57,073 nt of DNA from Acidisphaera sp. L21 (GTDB taxonomy: Bacteria; Pseudomonadota; Alphaproteobacteria; Acetobacterales; Acetobacteraceae): the NCBI RefSeq assembly GCF_009765685.1, contig NZ_LMUY01000155.1, positions 42,988 to 100,060 of the forward strand, written 5' to 3'. Shown here one piece after another: positions 32,008-40,834 of the stretch (its first letter is position 1; each line of letters starts with the position of its first letter). Position numbers and translations under genes: made by a program. The notes under the pieces are model-generated. The model searched no databases and was not told where the DNA came from. It saw only the letters and a list, made by a program, of their open reading frames with translations.

Positions 32008-32839
32008 AGCCCTTTAGGACCTCCTCTTTCAGCACGCCCCAGATCGCGGTGTGTAGCCGCAGGAAATCCGGGCTGAGCCGGATGTCGGCAACTTCGCGCG
32101 GGCGGGGCAGGTCAATGGTGAATTCGGCGATGGGGTGCGTTCCCGGCCCGGCGGACAGCACCACCACCCGGTCGGAGAGCGAAATTGCCTCCTCCAGGTC
32201 GTGGGTGATGAACAGCACGGATTTGCGATCCTGCGACCATAGGTCGAGCAGTTCGGTTTCCATCATCTGCCGGGTCTGGATGTCCAGCGCGCTGAATGGT
32301 TCGTCCATGAGAATGATCGGCGGGTTCAAGGCCAAGGCCTGCGCGATGGCCACGCGCTTGCGCATGCCGCCGGACATCTGGTGCGGGAACAGCGCACCGT
32401 GAGAATGCAGGCCAACGCGATCCAACCAGTCCTGGGCAATCTCCAGCGCCTCTGCCCGGCTCTTGCCGTGGAAGCGTAGGCCGACCGCGATGTTGTCGAT
32501 GGCGCGCCCCCACGGCATCAGCGACTCGCCTTGGAACAAATAGGCTGCGTCACGGTTCAGGCCGGCGAAGGACGATCCGAAGGCAGTGATGGTGCCACTG
32601 GTCGGGCGCAGCAGGCCGGCGGCCACGTTCAGCAGCGTCGATTTGCCGCACCCCGTCGGCCCGACGACGGACACGAATTCACCGGTGTCGACCGACAGGC
32701 TGGCATCGCGCACCGCAGTGTAGAGCCCTGCCCCCGAATTGCTCCGGAACGAGCAGGTCACGCGGTCGAATCGCAGCGCTTCGCCGGGTTGAGCCCTGGG
32801 CGTCGCTGGCGTCCGCACATCCACCGCCGATTCTGACAT
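31988..32839 (-). CDS. ABC transporter ATP-binding protein (SsuB/TauB/ThiZ type)
   Basis: 283 residues. Walker A is GPTGCGKS (60-67) followed by TLLN, the Q-loop is YLFQGE, the signature is MSGGM rather than LSGGQ, Walker B is IILMDEPFSALD and the switch His lies in ITHDLEEAI. The N-terminal 20 residues are extra. It energises the permease encoded next. The ATG at 32839 begins the operon, with AGGAGGG-like purines upstream (complement of CCCTCCT). The operon continues through permease, binding protein, leuC, leuD, leuB and a second binding protein, ending at 25845. Confidence 0.94.
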   Translation of the reverse strand: MSESAVDVRTPATPRAQPGEALRFDRVTCSFRSNSGAGLYTAVRDASLSVDTGEFVSVVGPTGCGKSTLLNVAAGLLRPTSGTITAFGSSFAGLNRDAAYLFQGESLMPWGRAIDNIAVGLRFHGKSRAEALEIAQDWLDRVGLHSHGALFPHQMSGGMRKRVAIAQALALNPPIILMDEPFSALDIQTRQMMETELLDLWSQDRKSVLFITHDLEEAISLSDRVVVLSAGPGTHPIAEFTIDLPRPREVADIRLSPDFLRLHTAIWGVLKEEVLKGYAQGKR

Positions 32840-32869
32840 GGATTGTCCCTCCTACCCGACCATTACCGA

Positions 32870-32891
32870 CGAGCATTGATTTTATCGCTCG
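32870..32891. promoter_or_regulatory. Candidate operator upstream of the ABC/leu operon
   Basis: CGAGC and GCTCG form an inverted repeat with 12 bases between, containing GATAAAAT on the minus strand, which resembles a -10 element. It lies 31 bp before the ATPase start and downstream of the LysR gene at 32979. A LysR or promoter role is plausible but weakly supported. Confidence 0.35.
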
Positions 32892-32978
32892 ACAGTAGGC
32901 AACGCAGGCGTCGCAACACAAATCGTGGATCGGAATGCCGCGCTCGTCATCCACGCTGCGGCTCGTGGTGTGCTGGCG

Positions 32979-33875
32979 CTAGCCGGACCGCAGATGATCC
33001 ACCAGAAGCCGCGCCGCCGGGGTCAGGTCCTCCAGCGTGCGGACGCAGATCACCAGGCGGCGTAGCGCCCATACTTCCTCCAGCCGCATACGGGCGACAC
33101 GGATGCTGGTCGCATATCGCTCGACCCAACTACCGGGAACGATGCTCACGCCCAGCCCTGCCTCCACCATGGCGCCCACGGCCTCGAACCCGGTGACGCG
33201 GATGCGCAGCCGCACGACCTTGCCGATGCGGGCTGCCTCGCGCATCACCAGCGTGTCGATGGCGCTGCCCTGGGTCACGCCCACGAAATCATGCGGCAGC
33301 ATGTCCGCAAGCTTGATGCTGGTGCGCGATGCCAGCGGATGATCAAGCGGGGTAATAGCGGTCCACTCCTCCGCCCGGTAGGGCAGCGTCACGTATTGAG
33401 GGACCAGGTAATCGCCCCCCATGATGGCGAGGTCGGCCTTGTTCTCGTTCAGGGCGCGGATGGCGACCGGGCTCACCTCCTGCTCCAGGTCGATACGGAT
33501 GTCGGGATGTTTGGCCATGAAGCGCGCGAGGTCGTGCGGGAGGTACAGCGCGGTCGCCCACGAATTGGCGTACATCCGCACATTCCCGGCGGCGCCGTTG
33601 GTGAACGAGGTCATCTCGTTCTCCATCTGCGCCAGGTCGCGCAGGATTTCCCTTGCGTGGCGCAGCAGTGCCTGTCCGGCGGCGGTCAGTTCCAGCCCGG
33701 TGCTGCGACGGTAGATCAGCGTGTTGTTGACCACCGCCTCCAGGTCGGACAGGCGCTTGCTGACGGCGGAGGCGGCAATGTTCTCCCGCTCCGCCGCCTT
33801 GGCGATGCTTTGTTCTTCACAGGTCGCGACGAATAGCCTGAGTGTCAGCAGATCGTGCCGCATTGGCCCTGCCAT
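32979..33875 (-). CDS. LysR-family regulator upstream of the ABC/leu operon
   Basis: 298 residues. The winged helix covers RHDLLTLRLFVATCEEQSIA, KAAERENIAASAVSKRLSDLEAVVNNTLIYRR; the effector domain includes PVAIRALNENKADLAIMGGDY and GVTQGSAIDTLVMREA. The start at 33875 is an ATG; MRHDLL at 33863 is an alternative with GCAGGG 4 bases upstream. It is on the same strand as, and 139 bp upstream of, the ABC/leu operon, so it is the natural regulator, responding to the imported acid or to an intermediate (inference). Confidence 0.9.
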   Translation of the reverse strand: MAGPMRHDLLTLRLFVATCEEQSIAKAAERENIAASAVSKRLSDLEAVVNNTLIYRRSTGLELTAAGQALLRHAREILRDLAQMENEMTSFTNGAAGNVRMYANSWATALYLPHDLARFMAKHPDIRIDLEQEVSPVAIRALNENKADLAIMGGDYLVPQYVTLPYRAEEWTAITPLDHPLASRTSIKLADMLPHDFVGVTQGSAIDTLVMREAARIGKVVRLRIRVTGFEAVGAMVEAGLGVSIVPGSWVERYATSIRVARMRLEEVWALRRLVICVRTLEDLTPAARLLVDHLRSG

Positions 33876-33911
33876 TCCCGCCGCGCTTGTTGCCCTTGTT
33901 GGCCGCTAGAA

Positions 33912-33925
33912 TGCCCCCTGGGGCA
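33912..33925. promoter_or_regulatory. Inverted repeat in the LysR upstream region
   Basis: TGCCCCCTGGGGCA has perfect 6 bp arms with a 2-base centre. It is 37 bp upstream of the LysR start and before the NHL-protein stop at 33953. It could be an autoregulatory site. Confidence 0.35.
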
Positions 33926-33952
33926 AGCGCGAGCAAGGCTCGGCGCCGGGCA

Positions 33953-34957
33953 TCACACCGCGCCCGGCGTGGCCCGCACCCGCAGCAGCTTCTGCATCCG
34001 GCGCAGAGGATTGGGCGGCGGCGTATCGGGAAACAGGGACGGCCACGCGCGGGAGCTGACTTCGCCGACATAGAGGTCACCCTGGCTATCCATCGCGATC
34101 CCGTGGGGCGAGTAGAATTGCCCCGGCCCCTGCCCCGCCGCCGGGGTAACGCCGATGCGGGACAGCAGAGTGCCGTCATGCGCCATGATGCTGATTCGCG
34201 GGCCCAGATTAGGGGTGCGCCGGTTTACGTTCATATACGGCCCCACTTCGCCCACGATGCAGACCGGGCAGGTGCGGCCGAACAGCATAAGCGCGCTGGG
34301 GCGGTGCAGATTGTTCAGTTGGGTCTCGTACCGGCCCTTCCGGTCGAACACCTGGATGCGGTGGTTCTCCCGGTCGGCGACATAGATCCAGCCATCATCG
34401 TCGCAACAGATATTGTGCGGCAGGTTGAATTGCCCCGGCTCCGTGCCCGGTTGGCCCCACCCGAACAGCGGCCGTCCATCCGGCGCGTAGACGTGGATGC
34501 GCGCGTTGCCGTAGCCGTCGGCCACGTAGATATCGCCCTCCGGCGACAGCGCCGTGTGGCAGCAGCGGCAGAAAGGCTGGCCGCTCATTGCCGGGGCCGG
34601 TGTGGCGGGCGTGCCGAGTTGCAGAAGTATCTGGCCTTGCATGGTGCATTTACGGACGGTGTGGTCGCCGTCGTCGGTGCAATACAGCGCGTCGTCCGGG
34701 CCGATATGCAGGCCATGCGGGTTTTTGAAGACGCCCGTGCCCCAGGCGTCCAGGAACGTGCCGTGCCGGTCCAGGATCACCATCGGGTGGCTGCCGCGGT
34801 TGAACAGGAATACGCGGTCGTTCCGGTCCACCGCGATCGCGGCCACGTCGCCCAACTGGATCTCGGCAGGCAGTGCGGTGCCCCAGGCCGGGGCGGGGGT
34901 GAAGCGCCAATCGCCCTGGCCCAGTTCCAGTCCCGCCAGGTTGTCTGGTCCGTCCAT
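33953..34957 (-). CDS. NHL-repeat beta-propeller protein
   Basis: About 334 residues made of repeated NHL-type blades: DVAAIAVDRNDRVFLFNRGS, FKNPHGLHIGPDDALYCTDDGDHTVRKC, ALSPEGDIYVADGYGNARIHVYAPDG, FNLPHNICCDDDGWIYVADRENHRIQVFDRKG and FYSPHGIAMDSQGDLYVGEVSSR. This resembles peptidyl-alpha-hydroxyglycine alpha-amidating lyase-like NHL proteins. No signal peptide is obvious. The ATG at 34957 follows GGGGA at about 7 bases; in-frame starts at 34978 and 35071 exist, the last overlapping the regulatory gap. It is divergent from the LysR gene at 35076. A binding or lyase role for a small substrate is likely, unproven. Confidence 0.85.
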   Translation of the reverse strand: MDGPDNLAGLELGQGDWRFTPAPAWGTALPAEIQLGDVAAIAVDRNDRVFLFNRGSHPMVILDRHGTFLDAWGTGVFKNPHGLHIGPDDALYCTDDGDHTVRKCTMQGQILLQLGTPATPAPAMSGQPFCRCCHTALSPEGDIYVADGYGNARIHVYAPDGRPLFGWGQPGTEPGQFNLPHNICCDDDGWIYVADRENHRIQVFDRKGRYETQLNNLHRPSALMLFGRTCPVCIVGEVGPYMNVNRRTPNLGPRISIMAHDGTLLSRIGVTPAAGQGPGQFYSPHGIAMDSQGDLYVGEVSSRAWPSLFPDTPPPNPLRRMQKLLRVRATPGAV

Positions 34958-35075
34958 GGCATTCCCCGCCTGCTTCATCCCCGGGGGCAGCCCCAGGGTT
35001 GCGACGACTGTTGACTGGCGAGTGCATGAACGCAAATCTCTTTTCCTCACCATGCCATAACCGAAAGTCATCGCG

Positions 35076-36029
35076 ATGGACGTGCGCGACCTGCGCTATT
35101 TCACCGCCTGCGCGGAATTGGGGCAGTTGCGCCTCGCGGCCGACCGCGTCGGCCGCAGCCAGCCCGCGCTCAGCAAATCCATCGCCCGGTTGGAGGCGGA
35201 ATTGGGCGTCAAGCTGTTCCATCGCGAAGGCCGCGGCGTGCGACTGACGGCAGTGGGCGAGACGCTGCTAACCCACGCCTATCGCTTGTCGAACGGCGTG
35301 GCGGAGGCGTTGGGCGAAGTCGCGCAGACCGCACGAGGCGAAACCGGGCACATCCGGCTCGGCAGCAGCCCGACCATGGCGGAGTGGCTGCTGCCAGACC
35401 TGTTCGCGCGCCTGCTCGTTGCGGCACCCGAACTGACGTTTGCGGTGACGATCGGGCTTGGCGACGCCCTGCGCAAAGGGCTTCGCGATGGCGCGCTGGA
35501 CCTGGCTGTCGCACCGCTGACCGGCGCGGATAAGGCGGAATTCGCCGCCTGGCCGATCGTAGAGGACATCTTGGTGGTCGCCGGACGCATCGGCCATCCG
35601 CTGTCCGGTCGGCGGATCACGCCGGAGGCATTGACGGCGGCCAAATGGATGCTGCCGGCCGCCGGGCTCGCCTCCACCGCGTGGCTGCGGCGCGCCCTCG
35701 TCAGCCGCAATCTGCCGGAGCCGGCGTTGCAGGTGGAGGTGAGCGCCAAGACGCTGCTGCGTGGCGTCGTGGCACGAACCGATTTGCTGACATTCCTGTC
35801 GCGGCGGGATTTGCACGGCGACGGCGCCCTATTGGTCGAACTCGACTGCCCCGATTTGCGCCTCAGCCGCCAATTCGGCCTGCTGCGGCGGCCCGGCGGC
35901 TATATGTCCCCGGCGGCCGGGCGAATGGCCGCACTTCTGCTGGAGCAAGTGGGCGCGCCGCCCCGGCACGGCCAAGCTGCGATTACTTCCAGTCATCGCT
36001 CACGGAAAAGAAGCGACTTGTCTGCATAA
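35076..36029 (+). CDS. LysR-family transcriptional regulator
   Basis: 317 residues: winged helix MDVRDLRYFTACAELGQLR, LAADRVGRSQPALSKSIARLEAELGVKLFHREGRGVRLT; effector domain with GHIRLGSSPTMAEWLLPDL and LRKGLRDGALDLAVAPLTG. The last 25 residues are polar and extra to the family. It is divergent from the NHL gene by 118 bp and 79 bp before an MFS transporter on the same strand, and probably regulates both. No clear palindrome was found in the intergenic region. Confidence 0.92.
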   Translation: MDVRDLRYFTACAELGQLRLAADRVGRSQPALSKSIARLEAELGVKLFHREGRGVRLTAVGETLLTHAYRLSNGVAEALGEVAQTARGETGHIRLGSSPTMAEWLLPDLFARLLVAAPELTFAVTIGLGDALRKGLRDGALDLAVAPLTGADKAEFAAWPIVEDILVVAGRIGHPLSGRRITPEALTAAKWMLPAAGLASTAWLRRALVSRNLPEPALQVEVSAKTLLRGVVARTDLLTFLSRRDLHGDGALLVELDCPDLRLSRQFGLLRRPGGYMSPAAGRMAALLLEQVGAPPRHGQAAITSSHRSRKRSDLSA

Positions 36030-36108
36030 CCATACGCGTCACGATACCGGAACGGCCAGAGAGCCGCGGCGGGCGCCCGAGCCCGACCGGTGGAGGAGAT
36101 GATCGCGG

Positions 36109-37455
36109 ATGCCGGCCCAGACCCATGCCCTCGCGACGCCAAAACCTCTGGACGGTGCGCTTTTGGCGCTGCCGAGCCTGTTCGATGTTCGCAGGAACAA
36201 ACTGCGATGGATCGTGCTCGGCCTGATTTCGTCGATGTTCTTCATCACCTTCCTCGACAAGGCGGTGATCTCGTCGACGGCGCCGCTGATTGCGGCCGAG
36301 TTCAAGATCGACAAGACCAGCATGGGAGCCATCTTCAGCGCGTTCGTGATCGCGTCGGCGATCGGGCAAATTCCCGCAGGCTGGCTCACCGATCGCATCG
36401 GCCCCCGCCGCACGCTCAGCGGGTGCGTGACGCTGTGGTCGCTGGCGACGTTGCTGACGGGGCTGGCCAGCGGGTTCTTCGCCTTCTGCGCGGTGCGGTT
36501 CTTGACCGGATTGTTCGAGAGCGCCGCCTTCCCCGGCGGCACCAGGGCGCTGGTGCCGTGGTTCGGCCGTAGCGAGCGCGGGTTCGTGCAGGGGGCGCCG
36601 CATCTGTTTGGCCGGTTTGCCACGGCGATCGTTCCCCTGGCCAGCGTCTCGGTCAGCGCCGCCTGGGGATGGCGCGGCGTGTTCTATGTGTTCGGCGTGC
36701 TTGGGCTGGTTTGGACCGTCGGCTTCTGGCGGCTGTATCGCGACTGTCCGGCCGACCATCCGTCGATCACTGTCAGCGAACTCGCCTCCGCCGCCGACGG
36801 GGCGCCGAGTGTGGCGGCGGAGCGCAGTGCCACGCCGTGGCGGGCGCTGTTCCAATCGCGCACGAGTTGGGGGCTGATCATCGGGTCGGCCGCCTACACC
36901 TACTGCATCTTCTTCTACACGACCTGGCTGCCGACCTATCTGGTGTCGCATCGGGGTATGTCCCTGGGGCAGATGGGCGTGTTCGCCAGCCTGCCGCTGC
37001 TCGCCGGCATGGCGGGCGATGTGTGCGGCGGCCTACTATCGGACGCGATTTTCAAGCGCACCGGGCGGCTTGGGCTGGCGCGCAAGGCGGTGGTGGTGCC
37101 ATCGTTCTTGCTGGCGGCGGCCGCGTTGATCCCGGCTGCCATGGCGGATAACGCTTATGCCTCGGTCGGCTGCCTGGCCGCGTCGCTGTTCTTCATGGAG
37201 TTGATGACTGGACCCTGGTGGGCCGTTCCCAGCGACGTTGCCGGCGCCCATGCGGGCACGCTGGCCGGCATCATGAACATGGCGGCCAACGTGGCAGGTG
37301 CGATTTCCCCCTTCGTGTTCGGGGTGCTTGCGCAGAACGACCAATGGACCATGCCGTTCGTGATCTCTGCCGTGATCCTGATCGCCGGCGCCGTCGCCTG
37401 GATCGTGCTGGTGGACCCGGCGACGCCCATCGTCACCGAGACGGCGGATGCTTAG
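36109..37455 (+). CDS. MFS transporter, anion:cation symporter (ACS) type
   Basis: 448 residues with about 12 membrane segments. FITFLDKAVISSTAPLIAAEF begins the first segment, and DRIGPRRTLSGCVTLWSLATLLTG is the loop 2-3 signature (G-x3-D-R-x-G-x-R). RFLTGLFESAAFPGGTRAL is typical of the ACS group, which carries hexuronates, glucarate, phthalate, 4-hydroxyphenylacetate and similar carboxylates. YTYCIFFYTTWLPTYLVSHRGMSL is also characteristic. GGAGGAG precedes the ATG by 10 bases. It follows a LysR gene and lies before a GntR-FCD gene on the opposite strand. Substrate likely an organic acid. Confidence 0.92.
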   Translation: MPAQTHALATPKPLDGALLALPSLFDVRRNKLRWIVLGLISSMFFITFLDKAVISSTAPLIAAEFKIDKTSMGAIFSAFVIASAIGQIPAGWLTDRIGPRRTLSGCVTLWSLATLLTGLASGFFAFCAVRFLTGLFESAAFPGGTRALVPWFGRSERGFVQGAPHLFGRFATAIVPLASVSVSAAWGWRGVFYVFGVLGLVWTVGFWRLYRDCPADHPSITVSELASAADGAPSVAAERSATPWRALFQSRTSWGLIIGSAAYTYCIFFYTTWLPTYLVSHRGMSLGQMGVFASLPLLAGMAGDVCGGLLSDAIFKRTGRLGLARKAVVVPSFLLAAAALIPAAMADNAYASVGCLAASLFFMELMTGPWWAVPSDVAGAHAGTLAGIMNMAANVAGAISPFVFGVLAQNDQWTMPFVISAVILIAGAVAWIVLVDPATPIVTETADA

Positions 37456-37461
37456 GCCGGG

Positions 37462-38193
37462 CTAGCGAACCGGCGCGAGCGCGGCCAGGCCCATTGGGGT
37501 CGATGGCCCGTTCGCGAATTGCAGATGCGTCATCAGGAAGGCCGTGGCGCTGGTAATCTCCTGCCGGAGCGCCAGGGCCGCTTCCGCCGCGTCGCCGTGG
37601 CGCAGCGCTGCCAAAATCTCCCGATGGTGATGGCGCACGCCGCCATGGCTCAGCAGCGACCAGCGTGCCTCCCAGAACACCGGGCCGCGCCGTAGCCACA
37701 GCGACTCGATGAACTGCAGCAGCATCGGTGCCTCGCAGGCCTGGTAAACGATGAACAGAAAGCTGCGATCGGCCTTCAGCACTGCCTCCGGGTCGCTACG
37801 CTCGCGGGCTTGGATGTGCTCGGCCAATCGCTGGTCCAGCGCATCCAGCAACGCTGGGGTGAGCTTCGGCGTGGCCATTCGCATCGCCAGTGGCTCGAGT
37901 TCGGCGCGGATTGCGCCGAGTTCGGCGAAGGCAGGCTGGGTCAGCCGCGGCACGATTGCGGTGCCGGAGGGCAGGATGTCCAGCGCCTGCTCCACCGCCA
38001 ACCGCCGCAGCGCCGTGCGCACCGGCATCGCGCTCACCCCCAGCGCCACCGCTACCCGGCGGATCGACAGCCGGTCCCCCGGGGCGAACGCGCCCTCCAC
38101 CAAGGCGGTGCGCAGCCGGCGATAGGCTTGCTCGTCCAGGGTGCCACCCGGCGGCTCCCCCGCCTCTGCCGGGTCGGTCCGCGCGTCCAGCAT
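37462..38193 (-). CDS. GntR-family regulator with FCD domain
   Basis: 243 residues. Winged helix: AYRRLRTALVEGAFAPGDRL, SIRRVAVALGVSAMPVRTALRRLAVEQAL; the FCD effector domain has ELGAIRAELEPLAMRMA and the metal-binding histidines in HGGVRHHHREILAALRHGD. The start is uncertain: the ATG at 38193 is preceded at once by a perfect palindrome and has no ribosome site, while an ATG at 38229 adds 12 residues (MPSRNHKKCDHT). If 38229 is used the palindrome would be coding. It is divergent from the aminotransferase gene at 38271, which it probably represses. Confidence 0.88.
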   Translation of the reverse strand: MLDARTDPAEAGEPPGGTLDEQAYRRLRTALVEGAFAPGDRLSIRRVAVALGVSAMPVRTALRRLAVEQALDILPSGTAIVPRLTQPAFAELGAIRAELEPLAMRMATPKLTPALLDALDQRLAEHIQARERSDPEAVLKADRSFLFIVYQACEAPMLLQFIESLWLRRGPVFWEARWSLLSHGGVRHHHREILAALRHGDAAEAALALRQEITSATAFLMTHLQFANGPSTPMGLAALAPVR

Positions 38194-38194
38194 T

Positions 38195-38206
38195 GTGTGA
38201 TCACAC
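38195..38206. promoter_or_regulatory. GntR-type operator palindrome
   Basis: GTGTGATCACAC is a perfect 12 bp palindrome one base upstream of the 38193 ATG and 64 bp before the divergent gene at 38271. It fits FadR-subfamily GT-N-AC sites. A second inverted repeat, CGGT-N5-ACCG at 38233-38245, lies between them and may be another site. Confidence 0.55.
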
Positions 38207-38270
38207 TTTTTATGGTTTCGAGATGGCATCTACGGTCTTATACCGGACGCCAACCCAGGGGCGAAACCGA

Positions 38271-39584
38271 ATGAGTGCCACCGCCACGCTGTCCAATAGC
38301 GACATCCTCAGTTCGGTCGCGGAGGCACGGGCGGCCTACGTCGCAGGCCGCCCCAAAAGCCAGGCCCTTCACGACCAAGCCCTGGCTGTCATGCCCGGCG
38401 GCAACACGCGGTCCGTGCTGTCCTATGGCCCCTTCCCCACCGCCATGGCGCGGGGGGAGGATTGCCGGCTGTGGGATATCGACGGCCATGCCTATCTGGA
38501 TTTGTGCGGCGAATACACCGCCGGGCTGTTCGGCCATTCGGAGCCGCGCATCCACGCGGCGATCGCGCAGGCGATGTCGGCCGGGTTGAACCTGGCCGCG
38601 GTGGGCGAGGCGGAGGTGCATCTGGCCCGTATCCTGTGCGACCGATTTAAATCGATCGAACTGGTGCGCTTCACCAATAGCGGGACCGAGGCCAATCTGA
38701 TGGCCATCACCGCCGCCCGCGCCTTTACCGGCCGCGACACGATCCTGGCCTTCCGCGGCGGCTACCATGGCGGCGTGCTCACCTTCCCCCTGGCGGGGAC
38801 CAGCCAGGTGACCGTCCCCTTCCCCGTCGTGCTGGCCGATTACAACGACACGGATGGCGCGCTGGCGCTGATCCGGGAACACGCCGCCGGGCTGGCTGCA
38901 GTGATCATCGAGCCGATGGTCGGTGGGGGTGGTTGCATCCCTGCCCGGCCCGATTTCCTGCAGGCGCTACGCGCGGCCGCATCCGAGGCGGGCGCCCTGC
39001 TGATCCTGGACGAAGTGATGACATCCCGCATGAGTGCGGGCGGCCAGCAAGACCGGGTCGGTGTGGTGCCGGACCTGACGACGCTGGGCAAATACGTGGC
39101 GGGCGGCATGAGCTTCGGCGGTTTCGGCGGCCGGGCGGATGTCATGGATCTGTTCGCCAGCAAGCTGCCCCACGCTGGCACGTTTAATAACAACGTGCTG
39201 TCCATGGCGGCGGGCCGGGTCGCGATGGGCGAGATCTTTACCGCCGACATGGCCGACGCGTTGTTCACGCGTGGCGAGGCATTGCGCCATGCCCTGAACG
39301 AGGCCTGTGCCGGGCTGCCGATGCATTTTACCGGCCTTGGGTCGATGACGACGCCGCATTTTCGCAATGGCCCGATCGAGCGGCCGTATGCGGCCACGCC
39401 GGAGGAGGACGGGCTGCGGGAGCTGTTCTTCTTCGACATGTTGCAGGCGGGGATCTATCTCGCCCGGCGCGGAATGGTGGCGCTGAGCCTACCGGTCGGT
39501 GCAGCGGATCTGGAGCGATTCGTGGCGGCGGTGGGTGAGTTCGTTCAAAGCCGGGGCGCTTTGCTGCGCCAGATTGGGTATTGA
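38271..39584 (+). CDS. Class III aminotransferase, glutamate-1-semialdehyde aminomutase-like
   Basis: 437 residues with the HemL-like layout: VMPGGNTRSVLSYGPFPTAM, LDLCGEYTAGLFGHSEPRIH, FTNSGTEANLMAITAARAFTG with the PLP phosphate-binding stretch, RGGYHGGVL, LLILDEVMTSR with the PLP-contacting Asp, and TLGKYVAGGMSFGGFGG with the PLP lysine. The frame is open to 37890, but the ATG at 38271 after GGGGCG is the first sensible start. It is divergent from the GntR-FCD gene by 77 bp. Its role is probably transamination or racemisation in a degradation pathway rather than haem synthesis, because no haem gene is near. Confidence 0.9.
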   Translation: MSATATLSNSDILSSVAEARAAYVAGRPKSQALHDQALAVMPGGNTRSVLSYGPFPTAMARGEDCRLWDIDGHAYLDLCGEYTAGLFGHSEPRIHAAIAQAMSAGLNLAAVGEAEVHLARILCDRFKSIELVRFTNSGTEANLMAITAARAFTGRDTILAFRGGYHGGVLTFPLAGTSQVTVPFPVVLADYNDTDGALALIREHAAGLAAVIIEPMVGGGGCIPARPDFLQALRAAASEAGALLILDEVMTSRMSAGGQQDRVGVVPDLTTLGKYVAGGMSFGGFGGRADVMDLFASKLPHAGTFNNNVLSMAAGRVAMGEIFTADMADALFTRGEALRHALNEACAGLPMHFTGLGSMTTPHFRNGPIERPYAATPEEDGLRELFFFDMLQAGIYLARRGMVALSLPVGAADLERFVAAVGEFVQSRGALLRQIGY

Positions 39585-40068
39585 TGGGAGCGGGGCCGGT
39601 AGGGAGTTGCTCAAGGCAAGCGCCCCCTGCCCTGCCCCGAGGCCGCGGTGGACGGCGTGTTATTGATCATGCGTTCGTGCCTTTGAACGATCGTATGAAA
39701 TGACAGCCAATCGAGTTGTCACATGTATATCAGACGCGTCGAGTTGTGGGCCGCGACAATGATCGTGGCGTCCGATCGTCCGAACGCACGAGCGTCTGGA
39801 CTATCGCGCTTTCGGATGGATGTCGGCCATGCCAACCTTACTTCTCAGTCGATCATACCGGCCTAAGTATCTCAAGGCACTGGCAATATGCCACTGCTGA
39901 TATAAAGGGTCTACATCTACGATAGTACGAACGCACGAACGCCTGAAGCACGACATCGACCTCATTCACAAGCCCACGATTGCTCCCGCCCCTGGTCTCC
40001 TCAAACGCTTGACCGTCCGTGATTTCATTGGTACGAACGTTCGACCGTCCGTAAGATCGGAGAATGCA
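39585..40068. promoter_or_regulatory. Repeat-bearing region upstream of parA (candidate centromere/operator)
   Basis: A 484 bp gene-free stretch, AT-richer than its flanks, holding copies of an 8 bp unit CGAACGCA. CGAACGCACGA occurs at 39781-39791 and 39928-39938, where it is followed by AACGCC to give two head-to-tail units; a reverse single unit lies at 39670-39680. The palindrome CGAACGTTCG is at 40034-40043. The 10-mer GACCGTCCGT is repeated at 40011-40020 and 40043-40052. The same CGAACGCACGA, inverted, appears beyond the operon at 41262-41272. This is the usual layout of a type Ib parS and operator. Confidence 0.6.
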
Positions 40069-40833
40069 GTGTCCGTGTTGACTGTTGCCGGGCAGAAGGG
40101 TGGGTCGGGGAAGTCTACCTTGGTCCGCAACCTGGCGGTGCACTTCGCGCTCGACGGATATCGCGTCGGCATCGTCGATGCCGATTTGATCCAGCAGCAC
40201 TCCAGCGAGTTTTTCGCCGACCGGGCGAAAGAGGCGGGCAGGGACGTCTGGAACCCGCGGGAGGATGTTCCCGGCCTGAGTGTGGCGGTGTGGGACCGCA
40301 ATTCCGCAACGGTCCCCACAGCAGCCATCGTGCTGGCGCCCCAGACCGATCAGGACTCGATCGGGGAGGTCATCCAGGGGTTGGCCGACGCGTTGGACGT
40401 GGTGATCTGCGACTTGCAGGGATCGGCCAGCGTGGCGATGATCCACGCCATCCACTACGCCGACCTCGTTCTGATCCCTGTCCAACCGTCGAATGACGAT
40501 TTGAAGAGTTGCCATTCGACCGCCCGCCATGTGCTGCAGGCTGGCAAAAGCGCCCGGCGCACGATCCCCTACCGCATCGTCATCAGCCGGGCATCGACAG
40601 GGTTCCGGCCAGAGGTCGAAAAGGTCGTGGAGGCCGCACTGGAGAATGCGGGGTTACCACGCCTTAATACTCCTGTGTTCGAGCGCACGGCATTCAAGCG
40701 GGCCAGCTTCAGCCGGGTGGCGCCCGTCTTCGACGACCCGGACGGAGGCGCTGCCAAGAATATGGCGGCCGTCTATGCGGAAGTTCGCGATACCCTGGCC
40801 ACCATCGCATCTGCGGCCAGTGAGGTGGCCTGA
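40069..40833 (+). CDS. parA: ParA partition ATPase (small, type Ib)
   Basis: 254 residues of the ParA/MinD Walker family. The deviant Walker A is KGGSGKST (residues 10-17, with Lys10 as signature lysine). Walker A' follows at IVDADLIQQHSSEF, and Walker B near DVVICDLQGSASVA. The C-terminal helix includes NMAAVYAEVRDTLATIA. There is no N-terminal helix-turn-helix, so it is the short Ib class, where the small partner binds the centromere and represses. The start is GTG at 40069 with GGAG at 6 bases; a TTG at 40009 would overlap a repeat at 40011 and the palindrome at 40034. It is followed by the small partner gene with one base between. Confidence 0.93.
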   Translation: MSVLTVAGQKGGSGKSTLVRNLAVHFALDGYRVGIVDADLIQQHSSEFFADRAKEAGRDVWNPREDVPGLSVAVWDRNSATVPTAAIVLAPQTDQDSIGEVIQGLADALDVVICDLQGSASVAMIHAIHYADLVLIPVQPSNDDLKSCHSTARHVLQAGKSARRTIPYRIVISRASTGFRPEVEKVVEAALENAGLPRLNTPVFERTAFKRASFSRVAPVFDDPDGGAAKNMAAVYAEVRDTLATIASAASEVA

Positions 40834-40834
40834 G

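Noticed and set aside
39716-39925. Open frame of 69 codons in the parA upstream region
   Set aside because: It contains the par repeats, has no ribosome site and no recognisable family features.
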